The notes beneath the pieces were generated by a model. The model was not told where the DNA came from and searched no databases. It saw only the letters and a program-made list of their open reading frames with translations. The position numbers were made by a program, and so were the translations under genes. A stretch of DNA of 64,000 nt from Clostridium acetobutylicum ATCC 824 (lineage in GTDB: Bacteria; Bacillota; Clostridia; Clostridiales; Clostridiaceae), in assembly GCF_000008765.1 (NCBI RefSeq), contig NC_003030.1, forward strand, positions 3,134,001 to 3,198,000, read 5' to 3'. Positions 1-8,225 of the stretch are shown one piece after another (position 1 is the stretch's first letter; each line of letters starts with the position of its first letter).

Positions 1-2831
1 TTAAATTCATCCGCAAGCTGAAATCTATCCTTCATCTTAGTATTTCCATCAAGATACATAACATCTATATCTTTTTCAATTAACTTATCTTTTATACTTT
101 TAAGAACACTAGTGAATTGAGAAAAAACCAAAATTCTATGCCTATTAGCTATGGATGTTTTTATGGTATCCATAAGAACATCCATTTTCGCATTTTTTCC
201 ATTATAGTTTTCCACTACAGTTCTTGGATTGCTGCATATCTGCCTAAGTCTTGTCAAAAGTGAAAATATTATAAACTTGCTATTATTAATTCCCTTTTCT
301 TCTATACTTCTATATATCTTTTCTCTAGCATTTTTAAGATATGCATAATATACTTCTTTTTGTTTTTGAGACATTTCAATAAGTATCTTATGCTCAACCT
401 TAGAGGGAAGTTCTTTTACTACACTTTCTTTAAGCCTTCTCAAGATAAAAGGTTCAATATGTCTATTTAACTCGTAAAGAGCCCTCTTATCCTTTTCCTT
501 TATTATTGGATTTTCATATTTATTTACAAACTTTGAGTAGCTTAAAAGATATCCGGGCATTATAAAATCAAATATAGACCATAACTCTGAAAGACAATTT
601 TCTATTGGTGTTCCTGTAAGTGCAAAGCAATTTTTAGCCCTTATTTTTTTTACTGCTTTTGTAATCAACGAATTTTTATTTTTTATATACTGAGCCTCAT
701 CCAAAATACAATATTTAAATTTTATTTTGGAGTACTCCTCTATATCCATTCTTATAAGTGAATAAGACGTTATTAGGACATCGTAATTATAATACTCTCC
801 TATAGCTTCAGCTCTTTCTCTTTTAGTCCCTGATATTATTAATGTCTTGAGATTCTTAGAGAATTTTTCTATTTCCTCTTTCCAATTATAAACTATGGAT
901 GTAGGTACTATTATAATACTAGTTTCTTTATGCCCTGTACCTGATGAAATAAATGCAATTGTCTGAAGGGTTTTCCCAAGCCCCATCTCATCTGCTAATA
1001 TTCCCCCTACACCAAAATGGTCTAATGACTTAAACCACCTAAATCCCCTTTTTTGATAATCTCTCATTATACTATTAAATTCATTAGGAATGCCAACTTT
1101 CATATTTTCCAAGCCTTTTGATAATTTAACCATTCTTTCAAATCTAGTGTCTTTATCAAAAAACATTAGATTTTCCTCATCAATATATCTATTAATATAT
1201 GCAGCATTTTCTTTTGAAAGAATGGCTGGTTTTTGGTTAATCTTCGAATAGTCCAAATCCATATATTTAAACATATCAGCTATCTTTTTTATAACCTTAT
1301 TGCTTAAATCTACAATTTCTCCTTCTTTTAGTTTGTAATATTTCTTTTTAAGTCTCAATGCCTCAAATATATTATATAGTTCACTGTTATCAATACCATC
1401 AATTTCAAATGATACTTCAATCATATTACCTTCATTAACCTTTAAACTCCCTTTGTACATATGAGGAGAATACACCTTGAATTTTTTAATATTTTCTGAG
1501 TAATAGATTTCATATCCCTTACTTTGGATTTTATCCAATCCTACAGACATGAACTCAACCATTTTATCTAAAGAATCATTTATATATATTATTTCACCAT
1601 CCTTATAAAATCCAAAATCCTGCAATATCTTTATTATATATACTTCTCCATTTACATCCTTAAGCTTTTTATCATTATTCTCAAATTTGATGTTTATAAG
1701 CATGTTCTCATCAATTTTATCCATATAAACTTTAGGTTTTAAATAATCATAGTTAATTACATTTTTGCAAGCTGCTATGCCTAGTTCCTTCAAAACAGGA
1801 TATACATATGACAATACATCTTGTCTATCTTCCTTATAATATTTTACTACTTTACTATTTGAAAATACTTTAATCAAAAGACTATAAATATTTATCTTAT
1901 ATTGGTCTAGCTTGTATACCTTTCCTTGATAAAATACATACTTATTACCGCGAACTAAAGATATCGGCTCTCCTCCAGATAATGTTAGTTTTACACTTTC
2001 CTCTTTTTCTTCTATAGTAAGATTTATCTTTGGAAATTCATCGACCACTATATAACAATCGGTTATTCCTTCATCATTAATTAAAATACTAAAATCTCTA
2101 TCTTCTAAAATTATCATCAATCTACTTAAACCTGATTCTGTTAGATATATATTTTTACCTAAAATGCTCTTTTCCTTATCTTTTACCACATCTTCATTAT
2201 CGTGATATATGGCAAACAATAACTCAAAAAGCTCTTCATCACGTTTTTTTATAGAATACTTATAAGGATAATATGTAAATTTTTCTCCTATTTTTATTTG
2301 TTTATTTTCAAGAATTGATTTTAAAAACGTAGAGACATCTTTAACTACATATAATCTATCTTCCCCAACTCTAATATTAATGTAGCTTTTTTTTGTGGTT
2401 TCTGTAAAATAGTGAAGTTTAACCTCTATATTAATTGGTTTGCCCTTTATTTCTCTCTTTATAATACTTTGCTTTAAACCATACAAAAGCCTTTTACTAT
2501 AATCGCTTTTTACATTGTTTTTACCATCTATATATTTTATAAGCACAGCACCTACATGAGAGCAAATATCATTATTTTTTACATTACTGCAATTACACTT
2601 AATAATATTTATTCCTGTTTTGTTGTTAAATAATATCATGCAAGTATAATCATTTCCGCTTCCATCCATAACTTCTGCATTAATCTTCACAAAATTCGCA
2701 TCATAAAAATCATTGTGGTTCTCATTTACAACTATATTAAAAACCTTATTACCATTATATAAATCCAAAGCTTCTTTATATGTTTTGGGCTTCATAAGCT
2801 TTCTAATATTATCTTTGGTTATGTTGAACAT
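1..2831 (-). CDS. SNF2-family helicase with SWIM zinc finger, 3' end outside window
   Basis: About 943 codons are visible, starting at ATG 2831 behind a GGTGG ribosome binding site; the C-terminus runs off the left edge. Near the N-terminus is a SWIM zinc finger, CxC-x8-CxH, with C79, C81, C90 and H92. A long middle region fits the bacterial SNF2-associated domain. The ATPase core follows, with Walker A GLGKT (K620), the motif II box DEAQ (711-714) and a TGTPIEN motif III. The start of the second RecA lobe (HRILVFSQF) is the last part visible. Such proteins are ATP-driven DNA translocases of the Swi2/Snf2 group; the bacterial role is poorly defined, possibly transcription recycling or repair. 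The gene ends 14 bp upstream-side of the uracil-DNA glycosylase gene on the same strand, so co-transcription with a repair gene is likely. Confidence 0.9.
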   Translation of the reverse strand, partial: MFNITKDNIRKLMKPKTYKEALDLYNGNKVFNIVVNENHNDFYDANFVKINAEVMDGSGNDYTCMILFNNKTGINIIKCNCSNVKNNDICSHVGAVLIKYIDGKNNVKSDYSKRLLYGLKQSIIKREIKGKPINIEVKLHYFTETTKKSYINIRVGEDRLYVVKDVSTFLKSILENKQIKIGEKFTYYPYKYSIKKRDEELFELLFAIYHDNEDVVKDKEKSILGKNIYLTESGLSRLMIILEDRDFSILINDEGITDCYIVVDEFPKINLTIEEKEESVKLTLSGGEPISLVRGNKYVFYQGKVYKLDQYKINIYSLLIKVFSNSKVVKYYKEDRQDVLSYVYPVLKELGIAACKNVINYDYLKPKVYMDKIDENMLINIKFENNDKKLKDVNGEVYIIKILQDFGFYKDGEIIYINDSLDKMVEFMSVGLDKIQSKGYEIYYSENIKKFKVYSPHMYKGSLKVNEGNMIEVSFEIDGIDNSELYNIFEALRLKKKYYKLKEGEIVDLSNKVIKKIADMFKYMDLDYSKINQKPAILSKENAAYINRYIDEENLMFFDKDTRFERMVKLSKGLENMKVGIPNEFNSIMRDYQKRGFRWFKSLDHFGVGGILADEMGLGKTLQTIAFISSGTGHKETSIIIVPTSIVYNWKEEIEKFSKNLKTLIISGTKRERAEAIGEYYNYDVLITSYSLIRMDIEEYSKIKFKYCILDEAQYIKNKNSLITKAVKKIRAKNCFALTGTPIENCLSELWSIFDFIMPGYLLSYSKFVNKYENPIIKEKDKRALYELNRHIEPFILRRLKESVVKELPSKVEHKILIEMSQKQKEVYYAYLKNAREKIYRSIEEKGINNSKFIIFSLLTRLRQICSNPRTVVENYNGKNAKMDVLMDTIKTSIANRHRILVFSQFTSVLKSIKDKLIEKDIDVMYLDGNTKMKDRFQLADEF

Positions 2832-2845
2832 AAACTACCACCTCA

Positions 2846-3466
2846 TCATAGATCAACGTATTTAGCCTTAATTAATTTCAAATCCTCCCAAAACGCTGTT
2901 TTTTTATTTTCATCTCTAAATAATGCAGCTGGATGAAAGGTTGCCATCATATAAATTCCCTTTACCTTAAGCCATTTTCCTCTATCTCTAGTAATTCTCA
3001 TTTGTCCATTCTTCCATATTAGATTTTCCTCTTCTATAGTATTGTTCTGTTGTAGGATTTTATTAAGCGCTGGTTCCATAATAAACTTCATTGCTGTGGA
3101 ACCTAGGCATACTAATATCTTAGGCTTTATAAGTGCGAATTGGTTTCTCAAGTATGGCATGCACGCTTCAGCTTCATCCTCATAAGGTGTTCTATTTTTT
3201 TCTGGCCTACATTTACACACATTTGCTATATAATAATCCCTATCTCTTGATAAATTGAGGGCTGTTAATCCTTTAGTCAAAAGCTGTCCTGCTCTTCCGA
3301 CAAATGGCCTTCCGAGTCTATCCTCGTCTGCTCCCGGTGCTTCCCCAACAAACATCAATTTTGCTTCAGGGTTCCCTTCGCCAAAAACCATATTTGTTCT
3401 ATTTTCTCCAAGTCTGCACTTTTGACATTCTATACACTCATTATACAATTCTCTCCATTGAAGCAT
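2846..3466 (-). CDS. Family 4 uracil-DNA glycosylase (4Fe-4S)
   Basis: This 206-aa protein removes uracil from DNA, starting base excision repair. Family marks are an N-terminal cysteine pair C14-x2-C17 and a later CKC/EAC cysteine set that together would hold the [4Fe-4S] cluster, the motif GEAPGADED (41-49) in the uracil-binding loop, and a C-terminal FHPAALF segment in place of the usual HPS loop. Length is normal for the family. ATG at 3466 is preceded by GAGGTGAT at good spacing. It lies just upstream of the SNF2-like gene in the same direction. Related archaeal and thermophile enzymes act on both single- and double-stranded uracil DNA; specificity here is inferred. Confidence 0.92.
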   Translation of the reverse strand: MLQWRELYNECIECQKCRLGENRTNMVFGEGNPEAKLMFVGEAPGADEDRLGRPFVGRAGQLLTKGLTALNLSRDRDYYIANVCKCRPEKNRTPYEDEAEACMPYLRNQFALIKPKILVCLGSTAMKFIMEPALNKILQQNNTIEEENLIWKNGQMRITRDRGKWLKVKGIYMMATFHPAALFRDENKKTAFWEDLKLIKAKYVDL

Positions 3467-3626
3467 TGTATCATCACCTCAATTTTAGTATATCATATAG
3501 ACGTTCTATAGTTAAACTTAATTAAGTTACATTTACATAATCCACTCACTAACATTGTTGCCATATAGTATAGACTTTTATTTATTAATATTTAGCAACT
3601 TTTTAAATAATATTACACATACAAAC

Positions 3627-3640
3627 ATTTCTCGAGAAAT
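3627..3640. promoter_or_regulatory. 14-bp perfect palindrome upstream of the TPR lipoprotein gene
   Basis: ATTTCTCGAGAAAT reads the same on both strands and lies about 80 bp before the TPR gene, upstream of an AT-rich stretch containing TATAAT-like boxes (about 3680-3690). It could be a dimeric repressor site or chance. No second copy was noticed in the window. Confidence 0.3.
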
Positions 3641-3718
3641 ACTATCAAAACATATATCTTTACCGATAATATAAATGATATAATTAACGTATAAAGGTTT
3701 ACACTGGGGGGTATTTTT

Positions 3719-4807
3719 ATGAGAAAAAATTATACAATATATGCGTCAATAATATTTTTGATTACAACTCTTATTTTGTCTGGCTGTTCCTCAAGAAGTG
3801 AGGGATTTTTAGAAAAGGCTAACAGTTCAATGGCAAATAAACAGTATACTAAAGCACTTAACTATTACTCTTCTGCAATTAATTCTGATAAATCCAATAC
3901 CGATGCTATTACAGGAAAAGCCTACGCTTTTATTATGCTAAAAAGATATCCTGAAGCAGTTTCCTGTGCTGAAAGTGCAATAAAACAGAATAAAAATCTT
4001 GGAAAAGCCTACGCTTACAAAGGAATTGCGCTCTCAAGACAAGGCAATTATATTGATGCATTAAAATATTTAGATAAGGCTATAGAATTAAAATTTAAAG
4101 ATTCTAAAACCTTAAACGAAAGAGGTTATGATTTAATAAAAATAGGTAGAAGTGATCTCGCAGTTGATCCTTTAACTGAAGCAATAAAAATCAATCCAAA
4201 ATATTATGATGCCTACTTAAACAAAGCCTCGGCATTAGTTAACAACAAGAACTATACAGATGCAAAGAGCTGCTTAGATGAGGCTCTTAAGTTGAGCACC
4301 AATAAAACTGATTTTTACAATAAAGAAGGATTACTTTTTCAGTCAGCGGGTCTGTATGATGATGCAAAAGCTTGCTTAGATAAAGCTATTTCATTATCTC
4401 CTAAAAATGCTGTACTTTATTACAATAAAGGTCTTGTATTAACCGATAGTAATAATTATACAGAAGCCATTGATCTATTTAACAAAGCTATTTCATTAAA
4501 TTCAAAATACTCAAATGCTTATGATGCAAAAGGTCTTGCACTTCGCTCACTTAATAAGCTAGAAGATGCTGTAAAAGAATTTGATAATGCAATAAAATAC
4601 AATTCTTATAATAGTGCAGCGTATAATGATAAAGCTTGTGTTCTTGCAGATAAAGGCAATCTTGAAGATGCTCTAAAAAGTATTAATAAAGCAATTGAGA
4701 TAAACCCTGAATCAAAAGATTTTTACACAAACAAGAGCTTTATTTTAAAAAGAATGGGAAAGACAAAAGAAGCTGAAGAATTTCAAAAGAAGGCAAATGC
4801 ATTGTAG
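3719..4807 (+). CDS. TPR-repeat lipoprotein
   Basis: A 362-aa exported lipoprotein. The signal peptide has a hydrophobic core and lipobox LSGC, so the mature protein would start at the cysteine near residue 23 and be lipid-anchored outside the membrane. The rest is about nine or ten tandem 34-residue TPR units, recognised by repeated A-Y-x-x-K-G/A and A-I-x-x-N-P/S patterns such as 'ALKSINKAIEINPES'. TPRs form a helical scaffold that binds partner proteins, so it is probably an assembly or surface adaptor; the partner is unknown. The gene stands alone and ends at a strong hairpin terminator. Confidence 0.85.
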   Translation: MRKNYTIYASIIFLITTLILSGCSSRSEGFLEKANSSMANKQYTKALNYYSSAINSDKSNTDAITGKAYAFIMLKRYPEAVSCAESAIKQNKNLGKAYAYKGIALSRQGNYIDALKYLDKAIELKFKDSKTLNERGYDLIKIGRSDLAVDPLTEAIKINPKYYDAYLNKASALVNNKNYTDAKSCLDEALKLSTNKTDFYNKEGLLFQSAGLYDDAKACLDKAISLSPKNAVLYYNKGLVLTDSNNYTEAIDLFNKAISLNSKYSNAYDAKGLALRSLNKLEDAVKEFDNAIKYNSYNSAAYNDKACVLADKGNLEDALKSINKAIEINPESKDFYTNKSFILKRMGKTKEAEEFQKKANAL

Positions 4808-4809
4808 CA

Positions 4810-4840
4810 TTTAGGAGAGTGAACATGTCACTCTCCTAAA
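4810..4840. terminator. Bidirectional intrinsic terminator
   Basis: A perfect 13-bp stem (TTTAGGAGAGTGA with its complement) and a 5-nt loop sit between the convergent TPR and 86-aa genes. T-rich sequence on both sides lets it serve either strand. Confidence 0.85.
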
Positions 4841-4842
4841 TT

Positions 4843-5103
4843 TTATATTTTTATTATGACTTTAGTCCCTTCTTTATCTTCAACATCTACAACTTTTAAT
4901 CCCTTGTATTCTTTTAGTATATCAACACATCTATACAAAGCATCAAAATCAATCATCTCGATATACTTTCTATCCTTAAGAGGAATATTTCTAAGAATGA
5001 ATGGCTTTTGAATAAATTTTAAGGAAAATCTTATAAAAAAATTGGGTATAGGTATTACAAATCTCATATTTTTATTTTTAATATATATTCTCAAAGAAAC
5101 CAC
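4843..5103 (-). CDS. Small protein, last gene of DUF2089 operon
   Basis: An 86-aa basic protein of unknown function. Its last 70 residues resemble the C-terminal half of the preceding operon gene: both have a 'lP..lik..lk' segment, an 'ie.id...l...id' helix and a final strand pair of the form g-x-iiDVe-x-x-x-G-x-x-V-x-I-x-I. It therefore looks like a split or duplicated copy of that module. The start is uncertain: GTG 5103 sits almost on top of AGGAA, while TTG 5094 (residue 4) has better spacing. It follows the upstream stop by 3 bp, so translation is probably coupled. Confidence 0.6.
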   Translation of the reverse strand: MVSLRIYIKNKNMRFVIPIPNFFIRFSLKFIQKPFILRNIPLKDRKYIEMIDFDALYRCVDILKEYKGLKVVDVEDKEGTKVIIKI

Positions 5104-5106
5104 TTC

Positions 5107-5490
5107 CTACTCTATTACAACCTCTACGTTATCTCCTTTAGCACTTTTAACATCAATTATTTTTCCTATAAGACCATTATCTATGGCTTCAGAAATAACC
5201 TCTAAATCTATATTTTCCATTCCTGGGGTTGTTTCCTTTATTGGAAGTTTACCTAAAGTCTTAAGAAGAGTTTTTATAAGTTTTATAGGTAATTTTATAT
5301 CTACATTATCTCCATCTGCTGAATTAACTTTTATCTTAAGCATTTTATCCATTATATCTTCATTATTTATTACTTGTATTTCACCTTTGCCATTACTTAC
5401 ATCAAGCGCCTCTATTAATTCCTGTGCCTTTTCAGAATTGATTTTACCATCTTCAACCATCTTTAATATTTTCAACATTTCTTCGCTCAT
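5107..5490 (-). CDS. SHOCT-like N-terminal domain protein, DUF2089 operon
   Basis: A 127-aa protein. The longest ORF starts at 5505, but the internal ATG at 5490 has GGAGGAG six bases upstream (5497-5503) and directly follows the upstream stop codon, so it is the likelier start. The N-terminus (EEMLKILKMVEDGKINSEKA) is the short helical hairpin, MLEeGKIs-x-eeA-x-xLL, seen in YvlB-type and SHOCT-like proteins. The C-terminal half is a small alpha/beta module that also makes up most of the 86-aa neighbour. Function is unknown. Partnership with the DUF2089 gene suggests a regulatory role, perhaps in envelope or stress control; that is inference. Confidence 0.65.
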   Translation of the reverse strand: MSEEMLKILKMVEDGKINSEKAQELIEALDVSNGKGEIQVINNEDIMDKMLKIKVNSADGDNVDIKLPIKLIKTLLKTLGKLPIKETTPGMENIDLEVISEAIDNGLIGKIIDVKSAKGDNVEVVIE

Positions 5491-5491
5491 T

Positions 5492-5887
5492 TTATTCTCC
5501 TCCATTATTTGTATTACCTTCCTTATTTAACATTTTTATAGCATCATCAGGACTTATTTCTCCTTTTTCAAGCATGTCTATTATTTTCTTTTTCCCAATA
5601 TTAACTGAATTTTCAGAATCAGTATTATACCCAAGAGCTCTTATAACCTCATCTAACTTTGTTCTAACTGTTGGATATGATATATTTAATTCCTTTTCAA
5701 CTTCCTTTATACTTCCCCTACATTTAAGAAATACCTCTACGAACATAAGTTGATCACTTGTTAAGTACTCAAACTTTGACATTTTGAAGTTATTTTCTAT
5801 AGTTGTCTCACAATTACTGCACTTTAGCCTGGTAATAATAAGTTTTCTTCCACATACAGGACATCTATTTATAACTTTATATGACAA
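5492..5887 (-). CDS. DUF2089 zinc-ribbon / HTH regulator
   Basis: A 131-aa protein with a zinc ribbon at the N-terminus (CPVCG near 9-13, CSNC near 23-26). A helix-turn-helix segment (about residues 50-85, 'GSIKEVEKELNISYPTVRTKLDEV') follows. The C-terminal tail contains the MLEKGEISPDDAIKML hairpin, the same module that opens the next protein. This is the DUF2089 architecture, thought to be transcriptional regulators. It is the first gene of a three-gene leftward operon; a very AT-rich region upstream (5888-6090) must hold the promoter. The target genes are unknown. Confidence 0.75.
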   Translation of the reverse strand: MSYKVINRCPVCGRKLIITRLKCSNCETTIENNFKMSKFEYLTSDQLMFVEVFLKCRGSIKEVEKELNISYPTVRTKLDEVIRALGYNTDSENSVNIGKKKIIDMLEKGEISPDDAIKMLNKEGNTNNGGE

Positions 5888-6115
5888 ATTGTCACCTCAT
5901 TTACATAAATATTAATCACTATCTATAATATAGCATATATATTTGATTTATTCAATTAGAAAATTAATTTTTTTAATTTTTTTAAAGTATACATTAATAT
6001 TATTAATATATATATTAATTTTATTCAAAGCCTCATGTGATTAAATATATTTTTTGTAACATATTTCTCCGAGAGTTAATATACTATTTATGTATGTAAT
6101 TCTTGGAGGTCTACA

Positions 6116-6679
6116 ATGTATTATAACTGTCCTTTTAATTACACAAATGATTACGATGATTATAGCTATAATGATGATTATGATTATAATAACTATAATT
6201 ATGATGACCTATACAGAACAGAAAACACACCTAGCACAGTCACCAATATATACTCTTATCCTCAAAATCTAGCAGGTGCAATTAGATTAATAGAGGAATC
6301 AGTAGGTGGTGAAAGAGAGGATGAACTGTTTTATAACTATTTACTTAGCGTGGCTCCAAACGCAGAAGCCAAACGTATAATAACAGGAATAAGAGATGAT
6401 GAAAGAAAACACAATGTAATGCTCAGACGAATCTACACTCAACTTACAAGAAGAACATTGCCACAAGGTCAAGATGGAACTTTCCAAAAACCATCCTCTT
6501 ATATTGATGGCATAAGGCAATCTATTATTGGAGAAACAGACGCTGTTAAGCGTTATAGAACTATTCTCTTTGCACTTCAAAATAGAGTTCACATAAACAT
6601 GTTGACAGAAATACTTTCTGATGAATTAAGGCATGCATCTCTTTACAATATGCTTCTTAATCTAAACCCATCAAGATAA
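6116..6679 (+). CDS. Ferritin-like di-iron protein with Tyr/Asn/Asp-rich N-terminus
   Basis: A 187-aa protein. Residues 1-34 are almost entirely Y, N and D, an unusual low-complexity tail. From about residue 48 onward it shows two ferritin-like helix pairs. The first has E-E-S-x-x-x-E and ends in DDERKH (ExxH); the second has GETDAVKRY and ends in DELRH (ExxH). Together these supply the usual E, ExxH, E, ExxH di-iron ligands. Similar proteins are annotated as rubrerythrin-like or ferritin-like, and some are spore-associated. It lacks the rubredoxin domain of true rubrerythrin. ATG 6116 has GGAGG at 6-nt spacing. It is monocistronic, ending at a hairpin. A role in peroxide or iron handling is inferred. 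Confidence 0.75.
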   Translation: MYYNCPFNYTNDYDDYSYNDDYDYNNYNYDDLYRTENTPSTVTNIYSYPQNLAGAIRLIEESVGGEREDELFYNYLLSVAPNAEAKRIITGIRDDERKHNVMLRRIYTQLTRRTLPQGQDGTFQKPSSYIDGIRQSIIGETDAVKRYRTILFALQNRVHINMLTEILSDELRHASLYNMLLNLNPSR

Positions 6680-6688
6680 CCTATCTTA

Positions 6689-6725
6689 AAAAGGACTGTT
6701 ATAGATATAATATAGCAGTCCTTTT
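6689..6725 (+). terminator. Intrinsic terminator after ferritin-like gene
   Basis: AAAAGGACTG pairs with CAGTCCTTTT around an AT-rich loop. The T-rich end follows the stem on the + strand. Confidence 0.8.
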
Positions 6726-6853
6726 GTTCAGTTTTCATCTAATTTCTTAGAAAATTAATTTATAAATAATTTTATCGGCAAATTTTTAGTGCTCTAATTT
6801 AAGTTAAGCCTCTCATTTAGTTTCCTACATTTTAAACTTCATTTAATTCTTAT

Positions 6854-6942
6854 ATACATGTATAATTAAATAGATGAAAAACCAGTTCAACTTAATTTTA
6901 AATCTGGTTTACTTATGTGGAAAATAGGCATGTCTTATTTTC
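6854..6942 (+). promoter_or_regulatory. thyA leader: palindrome and two hairpins
   Basis: The gap before thyA holds the palindrome ATACATGTAT (6854-6863) beside a TATAAT-like box. A hairpin AAACCAG/CTGGTTT (6879-6910) and a second hairpin GAAAATA/TATTTTC (6920-6942) follow. The latter lies about 28 nt before the start. No known folate riboswitch consensus was recognised. It may be a structured 5' UTR. Confidence 0.35.
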
Positions 6943-6969
6943 TTTAATCACACTTTTGGAGGAATAAAT

Positions 6970-7761
6970 ATGAGCAAAGCTGATGAAAAATATTTAGATA
7001 TAATAGAAAACATTTTAGAAAATGGTTATTATGATAACAATAGAACAGGAATTGAAACCTATAAGCTTCCTCATCAAATTATGCAGTTTGACTTGTCCAA
7101 AGAGTTTCCAATACTCACAACAAAATTTGTTGCTTTTAAAACTTCTGTAAAGGAGCTTTTGTGGATATATAAAGATCAATCAAACGATGTGAGAAAACTT
7201 CAAAATGAGAATGTTACCATATGGGATGAATGGATGCTCGAAGACGGCACTATAGGAAAAGCTTACGGTTATCAAGTAGCTAAATTTAAACAAATTGACA
7301 ATCTAATAGACACCTTAAAAACGGACCCTCAAAGTAGACGAATGCTTATATCCTTATGGAATATAGCCGACTTAAAGGATATGTCTCTTACACCTTGCTG
7401 CTATGAAACACTGTGGGATGTACAAAATGGCAAACTAAATTGTATGCTAGTTCAAAGAAGTGGTGACATGCCTTTAGGTGTACCTTTTAATATGTGCCAA
7501 TATGCAGTTTTAGTACATTTAATAGCCCAGGTTACTGGCCTTAAACCAGGTCTCTTTACTCATGTGATAAATAATGCTCATATATATAAAAATCAAATTG
7601 AAGGTATGAAAATTCAACTTAAAAGAAGAGATAAGGCATACGAAGCACCAAAGCTGTGGATAAATCCTAACATTAAAAATTTTTATGATTTTACAGCTGA
7701 TGACATTAAATTAATAGATTACAAACATCACGATAAAATAAAAATGGAGGTGGCCGTGTAA
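6970..7761 (+). CDS. thyA: Thymidylate synthase
   Basis: A 263-aa enzyme that methylates dUMP to dTMP using methylene-tetrahydrofolate. The active-site cysteine lies in [12 protein letters not shown], and the dUMP-binding signature [13 protein letters not shown] is intact, as is NNAHIYKNQ near the C-terminus. Length matches the short classical ThyA form. ATG has GGAGGA at ideal spacing. Its stop overlaps the dihydrofolate reductase ATG by one base (TAATG), the usual coupling, since ThyA produces the dihydrofolate that FolA recycles. Confidence 0.96.
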
Positions 7762-8222
7762 TGCTTAGTATAATAGCTGCATTAAATGAAAATTATGTAA
7801 TAGGAAATGAAAATAAGCTTATATGGCATATATCTGATGATTTAAAAAGGTTTAAAAAATTAACTACAGGAAAAACAATCATAATGGGAAGAAAGACCTT
7901 CGAATCTCTTCCTGGTGTTCTGCCTAATAGAAAACATATTGTAATAACCAAAAACCTTAATTACTCTAGAGAAAATGTATCAATAGTACACAGTATAGAT
8001 GAAATAATAGAACTCAAAGATACTACCGAGGAAAATTTTATAATAGGTGGAGGGGAAATATACAGAGCACTTATCCCGTATTGCAGTATTCTCTATTTAA
8101 CTAAAGTTCATTCTAATCAAACTGGAGATGCTTTTTTCCCAAAATTTGATGAAAATGACTATTCAATAATTGCAACTGAAAAACATGGAGACTATGACTT
8201 TGTAACATTTAAAAGGAGGTAA
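7761..8222 (+). CDS. folA: Dihydrofolate reductase
   Basis: A 153-aa NADPH-dependent enzyme that reduces dihydrofolate to tetrahydrofolate. The N-terminal strand (IIAALNENYVIG), the MGRKTFESLP cofactor-binding stretch, the LPNRKHIVIT segment and the IGGGEIYRAL loop are all present. The catalytic acidic residue is in SDDLKRF. One variation is NKLIW where many bacterial enzymes have NxLPW. The start codon overlaps the thyA stop, and add follows after 3 bp, giving a tight thyA-folA-add operon. Confidence 0.95.
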   Translation: MLSIIAALNENYVIGNENKLIWHISDDLKRFKKLTTGKTIIMGRKTFESLPGVLPNRKHIVITKNLNYSRENVSIVHSIDEIIELKDTTEENFIIGGGEIYRALIPYCSILYLTKVHSNQTGDAFFPKFDENDYSIIATEKHGDYDFVTFKRR

Positions 8223-8225
8223 AGC

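Noticed and set aside
5042-5530. 162-aa plus-strand ORF opposite the DUF2089 operon
   Set aside because: Antisense to two real genes, composition of a low-complexity reverse frame, no family match.
5930-6030. AT-repeat tract as an origin or attachment site
   Set aside because: Only simple ATTAATATTA-type sequence typical of intergenic DNA here; no DnaA boxes or direct repeats.
6090-6272. 60-aa hydrophobic ORF on the plus strand
   Set aside because: It overlaps the ferritin-like gene in another frame and arises from the Y/N/D-rich codons; no proper ribosome binding site of its own.
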